Source of the DNA: Isotricha intestinalis
Taxonomy: Eukaryota; Ciliophora; Litostomatea; Vestibuliferida; Isotrichidae
Direction: 5' to 3'
DNA: 35,081 nt
NCBI GenBank assembly: GCA_023807065.1
Contig: JAJJLU010003727.1
Span: forward strand, 1 to 35,081
Position 1 is the stretch's first letter. Every line of letters begins with the position of its first letter. Positions 28,371-35,081 of this stretch are shown here, one piece after another. Position numbers and translations under genes: made by a program. The notes beneath the pieces are model-generated. The model did no database searches. It was not told the DNA's origin and was given only the letters and a program-made list of their open reading frames with translations.

Positions 28371-29822
28371 TCAAAAATCATCATTTTCATTATCTATATA
28401 TATATCATTTTTTTCGTTTTCACTTTCTTTATAATTATCATTATCATCACTTGAATCATGATTAAAAAAGTTATGATTACTAAAAAAAAAACAAGAATTA
28501 TCATTATTTGTATTTTCAGTGAAATATTGATATAAATCTTTGAATTCATTTAAATCTCTAAAAAGAAAAGCAATAGTAAAAGCAGGTTGTAATTTTTCAA
28601 AAGATAATTGAAAAAGTGTTTTATTTAAATAACTTTGTATTTTTTCTGAATTTAAAGGAGGAATAACACTATCTTGAGCATGATGAGGATCTAAATATAA
28701 TATATTATATTTATCATGACCTATAAAATATGATGCTTTATAACTTTTTCCTCCTATAAATCCTAAACATTCTTTACAATTAAATAAATTTTTTATTGAT
28801 TCATAATATACTTTATCTATTGAATTTATTCCTATTCTTACTGAAACAAATATTAATCCATATTTTATAAATTGATATTTTTTATTTTCAAAAAGAAAAG
28901 AATTATTTTCTTTAAAATTCTTGTTGTTTAATGATATTTCTTTAAAACATTTTTTCAATATTTTATCTATTATTATTGTTGTTTGAAAATTTATTATTTC
29001 TAAATTATCTATTATTTTATAGTTGTTATTTATTATTTTAAATATTATTGGCATATTTGCATCACTAAACCATTCTCCACATGATTTATTTACTATTTCA
29101 CCTATTGAACATATATTTTTTATTGAAAAAGGAGGATATATTCCTATTATTTTTTTATTTCTATTATTTGAAATTATATCATTTTTAATTCCTATTTCTT
29201 TTTCATTCTTTTCTTTTTTCTCAATTATTTCTTTATTTTCATTCTCATTTTTTAATTTTTCATTTTTTTTTTTATTAGTAAATAAATCTTCGATTTTTTT
29301 TTTATATTTTGATAAAATAGGAGGAGTTTCACTAACATTAAAAGGATATTCAATAAAACAACAAATTGTATCAAATAAAGAATGAGAAATATCTTCTCCT
29401 CCATATTTAATAATTTCATAAATTGCTTTTGCAAAAATCATTTGACTACTTCTGATCATACATCCCCATCCACAATCTGAATTAAAATTTTCGTTTGTTT
29501 TATAACTTTTTTGATTTGGATAATTTTTTCTATATGAAAAATAAATAATATTCTTTAAGAAATTTTCGAATTTATCTCTTTCATTTTCATCAGTTAAATC
29601 AAATTGATTATTATATATTTGTAATTTTGTATTTTCTGGATATTTTGTTTTAAAAGATCTGCTAAGATAATTAAATTTAAATGTGTCAGAAGCATTTTTC
29701 ATATATGATTTAAAAGAAAACCATTTTGAATTATTTGAATTATCTTCATTTAAAAAAACTGCACAATTTTTAAGAGTATCATTTATAATTCTTTTTTTTT
29801 TCTCTTTTTCATCCTCCTCCAT
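28371..29822 (-). CDS. ATG4: autophagy cysteine protease ATG4
   Basis: This is a 483-aa protein of the peptidase C54 family. The catalytic Cys is Cys121 in NSDCGWGCMIRSSQM, matching the family SDxGWGCMLR block. The Asp and His of the triad are Asp378 and His380 in LYLDPHHAQDSV. The preceding GGKSYKASYFIGHDKYNILY and the CGEWFSDANMP block near 248-257 also match. ATG4 trims and delipidates ATG8 in autophagosome formation, in the cytosol. A charged, Lys/Asn/Glu-rich insertion near 172-225 separates the two conserved halves and makes the protein longer than usual. The C-terminus is acidic and ends DNENDDF. It is divergent from the 5'-nucleotidase gene across 75 bp. Confidence 0.9.
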   Translation of the reverse strand: MEEDEKEKKKRIINDTLKNCAVFLNEDNSNNSKWFSFKSYMKNASDTFKFNYLSRSFKTKYPENTKLQIYNNQFDLTDENERDKFENFLKNIIYFSYRKNYPNQKSYKTNENFNSDCGWGCMIRSSQMIFAKAIYEIIKYGGEDISHSLFDTICCFIEYPFNVSETPPILSKYKKKIEDLFTNKKKNEKLKNENENKEIIEKKEKNEKEIGIKNDIISNNRNKKIIGIYPPFSIKNICSIGEIVNKSCGEWFSDANMPIIFKIINNNYKIIDNLEIINFQTTIIIDKILKKCFKEISLNNKNFKENNSFLFENKKYQFIKYGLIFVSVRIGINSIDKVYYESIKNLFNCKECLGFIGGKSYKASYFIGHDKYNILYLDPHHAQDSVIPPLNSEKIQSYLNKTLFQLSFEKLQPAFTIAFLFRDLNEFKDLYQYFTENTNNDNSCFFFSNHNFFNHDSSDDNDNYKESENEKNDIYIDNENDDF

Positions 29823-29897
29823 TAATAAAAAAATTAACCATGAATAAATAAAAATATAATAGAACTCAAAAAATAAATAAATTGATTATTTTAAAAA
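29823..29897. promoter_or_regulatory. 75-bp divergent intergenic region
   Basis: The ATG4 and 5'-nucleotidase genes start back to back, so both promoters must share this sequence. It is nearly all A/T, with no recognisable element. Confidence 0.35.
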
Positions 29898-31676
29898 ATG
29901 AAAAAATGTTTAATATTATTAATAATCCCGATAAACATAATATCAGAAGAAATAATAAATTTATCATCATATGAGTATCCAAAAAAAACAAATGAAGAGA
30001 ATTCAACATATAATATAATAATAATGGGAACGAATGATATTCATGGAGCGTTTTTTCCATCAAAAATAAAATTAGATAATAATATAACATATGATTATGG
30101 AGGTTTAGAATATATGGGAAATTATATATCAAATTTAAGAGAAGAATGGGGAAATAGATTTTTATGGTTAGATTCAGGAGATCAATTTCAAGGAGGATTA
30201 GAAAGCAGATTAAGTTATGGAGAAATAATCACAGATTTTTTTAATATTATGAATTTAGATGGATGTACTATTGGTAATCATGAATGGGATTTTGAAATTC
30301 CTTATTTAGTTAATAGAACTTCTAAAAGCAATTTTAAATATATTTGTGCTAATATTAGAGATTCTATTAGTAAAAATTATACTTTTTTACCTAATCAAAT
30401 TTTAACTAAAATTTTTCTTGTTGATAAAGTTAAAATTGGAGTTATTGGATTAACTACAATTACTACAAAAAATACTAATTCTGCAAATTTAACTCAAGTT
30501 GATTTTCTCAGTTATAATGATATTATTATTCAAAAATCAATTGAATTAAAAAAAGAAAATGTAAATGCTATAATATTACTTGTTCATTTAGGTGTAGAAT
30601 GCCCTGAAATTCCTATAAAAGAAAGATTAAAATTAGGTTTATATAATAAAGATAGTAAATTTAATCAATGTAAAAAGGAAGATGAACTATTTCAATTATT
30701 ATTAAATTTCAATGAAGAAAATAAATACTTTGATATTATTGTATCAGGACATACACATGAAATTGTTCATCAATGGATCAATGGTTATCCAGTAATTTCA
30801 TCATTAGATCAAGGAAAGTATTTTAATTTAATATATTTATATTTTTCAAAAAGTGAAAATTATAAATTTTTAAAAGATAAAACAATAATTGAAGGACCTG
30901 TTCCAGTATGTTCAAAAATATTTGAAAAAACTTTAAGATGTGAATCAGGAGAAAAAGAAGAAATGAAAGGATGGGGAAATTTAAAAGAATTTTCTTTTCA
31001 TAATAAGAAAATAGAAAAAGAAGAAAAATTACTAAATTTATCAGATTTCTGGTATAAAGAATATCAAAATTTTTCATCTCAAATATTAACATCAACAGAT
31101 AATTTAATGGAAAATTATTATTTAAAGGAAAATATTTTAAGTAATTTTTACACAGATACATATAGAATAATAACTGGATCTGATATTTCAATTTTAAATC
31201 CAGGTTATTTTAGAACAAAATGGAATCAAGGAAATATTACAGTTGCAGATTTATTTCAAATGGAACCTTTTGATAATGAAATTACATCTTTTGAAATGAA
31301 TGGTAAAGAATTAATTAAAATGATGAAATTAGTTCATAGTCAAAATTCTATTGATGCAATTTTTCCTACTTCTGGATTAAAACAAGTTATTAAAGAAAAT
31401 GGAGCTAAAAATAGATTTTTATTAAGTATTAAATTGTTTGATGGGTTTAATGAAAGAGAAATTGAAGAAGATAAATTTTATAAAATTGCTACAGTGAGTT
31501 TTATTATTCCTGGAGGAGGAGATGTTTTTAAAAAAGTTTTAAAATGGTATAAAATTAGAAATTTAAAAAAATATGGTGATTCTAAAAATATTATGATTGA
31601 GTATTTAAAAAATATTAGAAAAATTGAAACTCAAAAATTCATTGATAAAGATAATCCTAGATTCTATTTTAAATAA
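29898..31676 (+). CDS. secreted 5'-nucleotidase / metallophosphatase
   Basis: This is a 592-aa protein with a signal peptide (residues 1-16) and both halves of the 5'-nucleotidase (UshA/CD73) family. The metal-binding motifs are GTNDIHG (Asp47, His49), LDSGDQ (Asp92), IGNHEWD (Asn127, His128) and VSGHTHE near 291-297. The C-terminal nucleotide-binding domain includes ISILNPGYFRT near 430-440 and IIPGGGDVF near 535-543, corresponding to the family's GGD(G) loop. The expected reaction is hydrolysis of extracellular or lysosomal nucleotides to nucleosides and phosphate, feeding purine or pyrimidine salvage. No C-terminal hydrophobic tail for a GPI anchor is seen, so a soluble secreted or lumenal form is inferred. 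Confidence 0.88.
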   Translation: MKKCLILLIIPINIISEEIINLSSYEYPKKTNEENSTYNIIIMGTNDIHGAFFPSKIKLDNNITYDYGGLEYMGNYISNLREEWGNRFLWLDSGDQFQGGLESRLSYGEIITDFFNIMNLDGCTIGNHEWDFEIPYLVNRTSKSNFKYICANIRDSISKNYTFLPNQILTKIFLVDKVKIGVIGLTTITTKNTNSANLTQVDFLSYNDIIIQKSIELKKENVNAIILLVHLGVECPEIPIKERLKLGLYNKDSKFNQCKKEDELFQLLLNFNEENKYFDIIVSGHTHEIVHQWINGYPVISSLDQGKYFNLIYLYFSKSENYKFLKDKTIIEGPVPVCSKIFEKTLRCESGEKEEMKGWGNLKEFSFHNKKIEKEEKLLNLSDFWYKEYQNFSSQILTSTDNLMENYYLKENILSNFYTDTYRIITGSDISILNPGYFRTKWNQGNITVADLFQMEPFDNEITSFEMNGKELIKMMKLVHSQNSIDAIFPTSGLKQVIKENGAKNRFLLSIKLFDGFNEREIEEDKFYKIATVSFIIPGGGDVFKKVLKWYKIRNLKKYGDSKNIMIEYLKNIRKIETQKFIDKDNPRFYFK

Positions 31677-31829
31677 TTAAAATCAATAGTATTTATGTTT
31701 ATTTAAAATCACTTTTTATTTATAAAATATATATAATTAAATTTTTAATTTGAAAATATTTATTACATCAAATATGCATTTTAAAGAATAATTAAAACTA
31801 ATAAATATACTTCTTTTTTTTTATTTTCA

Positions 31830-32522
31830 TCATACCTTATAATTTTTTATATCACTAAAATCAATTTTTCTATGATATTTGGTTTTACTAAATAAGCCAG
31901 AGAAACTAATAATAACACAAGGACAAGTATATGATAAAATAAATGTTAATAATTTAATTAAAAAAGATAATCCAAAAATAATAATAATAGGTAGAGCAAA
32001 TATTACTTCAATACTAGAACAATGTTTCATAGAGTAATCAACATAATAAATATAGTTATTATGATTTTTTAAATAATATAAAGAACTTATAATCTGACCT
32101 ATACCAACTAATAATAATATTTTACCATTAATATTTAATAAACATTTTCTTCCTTTCCAATATTCGTCTTCTATAAATGACATAAAATCCTTTTTTTTAT
32201 CTTCTTTATTATACTCAAGTAAAATTTCATTAAAAGCAGAATATTCTTTATGTTGGTTTGCAATTAAATCTCTAACTAGTAATAAGGAACAAATTATACT
32301 TATTAAACTTAAAATAGATTTAATTATTATATAATACTGATAAACAACTTGAGATTCGTTATTTATATATAATGAATGAGAAATATAATATATATTTAGA
32401 GTTAGAAGTATTGAATTCATTAAACAAGGAAAAAACCAAAATAATAAATAATATCTTATTATAGGACGATAACCACATAACCATCTTTTATCTAATAACC
32501 AAAGCCAAAGAAAAACTTCCAT
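31830..32522 (-). CDS. four-helix membrane protein, unknown
   Basis: This is a 230-aa protein. Hydrophobic segments lie near residues 24-50, 66-88, 133-152 and 172-196, with a Cys/Ser-rich stretch near 200-211 (CPCVIISFSGLFS) and a basic end. The loop near residues 95-130 is charged. The N-terminus is Trp/Leu-rich (EVFLWLWLLDKRWLCGYRP). No signal peptide or conserved enzymatic motif was recognised. The 3' end may be spliced: the final AAG is followed by GTATGATG and, 38 nt on, TTAG|TTTTAA, which would replace the last Val with Phe before TAA. The simpler reading is a stop at TGA 31832-31830. Confidence 0.65.
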   Translation of the reverse strand: MEVFLWLWLLDKRWLCGYRPIIRYYLLFWFFPCLMNSILLTLNIYYISHSLYINNESQVVYQYYIIIKSILSLISIICSLLLVRDLIANQHKEYSAFNEILLEYNKEDKKKDFMSFIEDEYWKGRKCLLNINGKILLLVGIGQIISSLYYLKNHNNYIYYVDYSMKHCSSIEVIFALPIIIIFGLSFLIKLLTFILSYTCPCVIISFSGLFSKTKYHRKIDFSDIKNYKV

Positions 32523-32611
32523 TATATAATTAAATATTTATATATAAATTATTTATAATATATTGACAATTAAATTTTTAGTTTTTTTTATTGATTCTAA
32601 AAAATATTTTT

Positions 32612-33127
32612 TTATTTAATATAAAAATTTTTAAATTGGTTTCTTGTTATTGAAGATGGAATTGCTTCATTTATATCTTCCTCTTCTTCTCCTTCTTCTT
32701 CATCATTATGTTTTTTATCTTCTACAATATATTGCATTAATTCTTTAATTTCATTATCATCAACTCCAATATTATAAGCATTAAATACTTTTTTAAAATC
32801 ATCTGAGTTTAAATGAGATGAATCATTTTTGTTGGTAATATAATTAAATATTTCATCTGCTTCTTTTAACTTTGAACTTCCTATTTTTATATTTATTAAT
32901 TCACAAACATCATCAAAAGTAAATTCTTCTTGATCTGGTTTTGAATTTTCTTCAATATATTTATTTATTTCTCCTGCACTGTTTTTATACATTATAAATG
33001 AAAATAATATAGTTCTAAGTTTTAACTTATTTATTGTATCATTTTTAGTTTTATAAATATCAAAAGCTAATCTAATATCATTTTTTAAATCTGGAGAAAT
33101 ATCACTATATTCTTCTTCATCTGCCAT
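32612..33127 (-). CDS. degenerate EF-hand (calmodulin/centrin-fold) protein
   Basis: This is a 171-aa acidic protein. The helix-loop-helix spacing of a calmodulin-type protein is visible: LKNDIRLAFDIY near 14-25, EEFTFDDVCELINIKI near 71-86, SKLKEADEIFNYITNKNDSS near 89-108 followed by LNSDDFKKVFNAY, and NEIKELMQYIV near 129-139. None of the loops has the full DxDxDG calcium site; the best, TNKNDSSHLNSDDF, is incomplete. An acidic Glu run near 144-152 precedes the last helix. It may be a non-calcium-binding structural light chain of a cytoskeletal or ciliary complex. It is divergent from the kinesin gene across 82 bp. Confidence 0.6.
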   Translation of the reverse strand: MADEEEYSDISPDLKNDIRLAFDIYKTKNDTINKLKLRTILFSFIMYKNSAGEINKYIEENSKPDQEEFTFDDVCELINIKIGSSKLKEADEIFNYITNKNDSSHLNSDDFKKVFNAYNIGVDDNEIKELMQYIVEDKKHNDEEEGEEEEDINEAIPSSITRNQFKNFYIK

Positions 33128-33209
33128 TTTTCAAATCCAATTTTAAATAAGTTATTTTATTAAATATATAAATCATAGATAAATAATAGAATTAAACATA
33201 AAATAAATA
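33128..33209. promoter_or_regulatory. 82-bp divergent intergenic region
   Basis: This gap separates the ATG codons of the EF-hand protein and the kinesin. It must contain both transcription starts. It is A/T-rich without an identifiable element. Confidence 0.35.
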
Positions 33210-35081
33210 ATGAAAAATCCACGTCGTGAAAATCGTGTTTTTACCCATAAACCAGAATTAAAATCGAAACTAAAAAATTTAAATCCCTTAACTCCATTAA
33301 ATAAGAATTCAAATATTAAATTTGATTCACCTGAATTAAAAATACCTAAAAATAAAAAATTATCTCAAAATGAAGAACAAATAAATATATTAAAACCTTC
33401 AAATTCAGACAAAAAATTATCTTCAAATTTAAATCAAGAGGTAAAAGAAAGAAATAAAAATATAAGAGTGTACATTCGTTTTCGTCCATTTAATATAATA
33501 GAAAATGAATTATTATCAACAGGAGTAGGATGGGAAACTCCAGAATATAATGATAATGAAGTAGTAACAATAAAAACAAAAAATGATAATAATAATGGTC
33601 CTTCTTTTAAATTTGATAAAGTTTTTAAAAGCGATACACCACAAATTGAAATATATAATAATGTTGGAAAAGAAATTATAAAAGATATTATGGATGGATA
33701 TAATGGTACTATATTTGCTTATGGACAAAGTGGTTCTGGAAAAACTTTTACTATGTATGGAAATGATATTGAAGATGAAGATAATAAAGGTTTAATTCCT
33801 AGAATTGTAAATGATATATTTGAATATGTTGAAACTTGTGATGAAAATGTCCATTTTAAATTTAAATTAAGTGTACTACAAATTTATAAAGAAATTATAT
33901 ATGATTTATTAACTGGGGAAAAAAATCTTCAAATTAAAGAAAATACAATAAGAGGTATTTATGTTGATGGTTTAAGTGAAGTTTATTTAAGTTCAGTTGA
34001 TGATTTTTTAAATTATGCAGAATTAGCTGAAAAAAATAGAAAAGTAGGAGAAACAAGATTAAATCAACAATCAAGTAGATCTCATTCAATAATGATATTA
34101 GAAGTAACTCAAAAATTAAAGAAGGAAAATTTAGTAAAGAAAGGAATATTAAATTTAGTAGATTTAGCAGGAAGTGAAAAAGTTTCTAAAACAGGAGCAG
34201 TAGGAGAAACATTAGAAGAAGCAAAAAAAATAAATTTAAGTTTATCTGCTTTAGGAAATGTTATTCATGCTTTAACTTCAAATAATGAATATATTCCTTA
34301 TAGAGATAGTAAATTAACTAGAATTTTACAAGAAAGTTTAGGTGGAAATTATAAAACTAGTTTAATGTTGCTTGTTCTCCTCATTCTTATAATCTTGAAG
34401 AAACTATTTACAAGTTTACAATTTGCACAAAGAGCAAAAACTATTAAGAATAAAGCTAAAATTAATATTAAATATTCTTACCAAGAATTACAACAAATGG
34501 TTGATAAATTAAAGAAAAAATTAGAAATTGCTAATTTGAAAATTAGTCAATTGAAAAATGGGGAAAAAATTGAATTAGAAGGGAATTATGATAATTGTCC
34601 TAATTGCTTAAATTGGAAAGAAGAAAAAAAAAATTTAGAAGAAAAAATAGAAGATTTAATGAATGAAATTAAAGAAAAAAATGATAAGATTATTGAATTA
34701 GAAGAAAAAGATGATTCTGAGGATGATAATGGAATTAAAGATAAAATCTATAAATTATATAAACAAATTAAGAAACAATTAGATGATATTAAAGAGAATA
34801 ATTCAAATTTTGAAAATGATAAAATTAAAGATAATATTATAATTCAAAATGAAAATTTTGATAAATTAATTTCTAATTATATGAAAAATTCAAATAAAAA
34901 TGAATTTTTTGATGGAATAAATTCTTTAATGAAAAGAAGTTTTGACATTAAAAACGAAAAAAGATATGAAAAAATATATGATGAATATAAAAAAAATCTG
35001 AATGAAATTTTTGAAAATAAAATATACAAAGAGAATGATATATTAGAAATAGATAAATTAAATTTATTTTCAATAGGATAT
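33210..35081 (+). CDS. kinesin motor protein, conventional kinesin (kinesin-1)-like, cut off by window end
   Basis: The first 624 codons are present and the frame runs off the end. A basic Pro/Asn-rich N-terminal extension of about 85 residues precedes the motor domain: IRVYIRFRPFN near 89-99, P-loop GQSGSGKT near 172-179, NQQSSRSHSI (switch I) near 286-295, LVDLAGSEKVSKTGA (switch II) near 315-329, and ALGNVIHAL … YIPYRDSKLTRILQESLGG near 350-380. The motor ends with SLQFAQRAKTIKNKAKIN, followed by a neck and coiled coil (YQELQQMVDKLKKKLEIANL). The pattern is nearest to kinesin-1 heavy chain, a plus-end microtubule motor. An N-terminal motor and coiled-coil stalk are visible; the tail is not in view. 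The P-loop has Ser for the usual Thr in GQTxSGKT. Codons 387-400 are in the wrong frame. Confidence 0.88.
   Translation, partial: MKNPRRENRVFTHKPELKSKLKNLNPLTPLNKNSNIKFDSPELKIPKNKKLSQNEEQINILKPSNSDKKLSSNLNQEVKERNKNIRVYIRFRPFNIIENELLSTGVGWETPEYNDNEVVTIKTKNDNNNGPSFKFDKVFKSDTPQIEIYNNVGKEIIKDIMDGYNGTIFAYGQSGSGKTFTMYGNDIEDEDNKGLIPRIVNDIFEYVETCDENVHFKFKLSVLQIYKEIIYDLLTGEKNLQIKENTIRGIYVDGLSEVYLSSVDDFLNYAELAEKNRKVGETRLNQQSSRSHSIMILEVTQKLKKENLVKKGILNLVDLAGSEKVSKTGAVGETLEEAKKINLSLSALGNVIHALTSNNEYIPYRDSKLTRILQESLGGNYKTSLMLLVLLILIILKKLFTSLQFAQRAKTIKNKAKINIKYSYQELQQMVDKLKKKLEIANLKISQLKNGEKIELEGNYDNCPNCLNWKEEKKNLEEKIEDLMNEIKEKNDKIIELEEKDDSEDDNGIKDKIYKLYKQIKKQLDDIKENNSNFENDKIKDNIIIQNENFDKLISNYMKNSNKNEFFDGINSLMKRSFDIKNEKRYEKIYDEYKKNLNEIFENKIYKENDILEIDKLNLFSIGY
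34368..34409 (+). other. 42-nt out-of-frame patch in the kinesin motor domain
   Basis: The gene frame here reads LLVLLILIILKKLF, which is not kinesin. The +2 frame from 34370 reads ACSPHSYNLEETI, which is the conserved kinesin motif expected at this spot before SLQFAQRAK. One missing base next to ATG (34367/34368) and one extra T in the TTT at 34407-34409 explain it and cancel each other. Either the assembly has two single-base errors or the gene carries compensating frameshifts. Confidence 0.85.

Overview
The window is strongly A+T-rich eukaryotic nuclear DNA. It holds 20 recognisable protein-coding genes on both strands, packed tightly and nearly intron-free, plus one possible broken small gene. 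The products are purely eukaryotic: two Mediator subunits, a RasGAP-VPS9 protein, ATG4, a kinesin, an SK-type K+ channel, a phospholipid scramblase, a tensin/auxilin-type PTEN-C2 protein, a USP-like protein and a RING/TRAF-MORN protein. Asn, Lys and Ile are abundant, Arg is almost always AGA and Leu almost always TTA. Long frames end at TAA (14 of 19 complete genes) or TGA (5 of 19). TAG is not seen as a terminal stop, and CAA is the normal Gln codon, so the code looks standard. Two short introns are inferred (51 nt and, less certainly, 25 nt). The organism is probably a microbial eukaryote. Very short introns, SK-like channel, MORN and coiled-coil proteins and compact spacing would suit a ciliate with the standard code, but this is inference and no rRNA or telomere is present to settle it. 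There are no tRNA, rRNA, CRISPR or bacterial-type features.

Layout. 1-3.8 kb: two minus-strand genes that both look like pseudo-enzymes, a USP-fold protein with Ser at the catalytic Cys position followed by two RanBP2-type zinc fingers, and a PTEN/auxilin-like phosphatase-C2 protein whose active-site loop is lost. 3.9-6.3 kb: a coiled-coil protein with an Asn-repeat linker. 6.6-9.6 kb: MED14 (minus), sharing a 68-bp gap with a divergent, extremely charged coiled-coil/repeat protein (9.7-12.7 kb). 12.7-14.2 kb: a small coiled-coil protein and a 130-aa pogo/CENP-B-type DNA-binding protein with no transposase domain, set between two non-coding stretches. 14.7-18.4 kb: RING/TRAF-MORN protein (minus), a Cys-rich type I membrane protein, then MED27. 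18.7-23.3 kb: scramblase and, convergent, a GAPVD1-like RasGAP-VPS9 protein. 23.4-26.2 kb: a membrane-anchored pepsin-family protein with altered active-site motifs, a possible broken small gene just upstream, and an unknown basic protein. 26.4-31.7 kb: SK-like channel, ATG4, secreted 5'-nucleotidase. 31.8-35.1 kb: a four-helix membrane protein, a degenerate EF-hand protein and a kinesin cut off by the window end.

The genes do not form one pathway. Loose themes are transcription (MED14, MED27), membrane traffic and lipid topology (auxilin-like protein, GAPVD1-like protein, scramblase, ATG4), ubiquitin biology (USP-like, RING) and cytoskeleton or cilium (kinesin, coiled-coil and MORN proteins). 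The most notable observations are the three enzyme-fold proteins with altered catalytic motifs, the inferred tiny introns, a 42-nt out-of-frame patch inside the kinesin motor domain, and the free-standing transposase-type DNA-binding protein.
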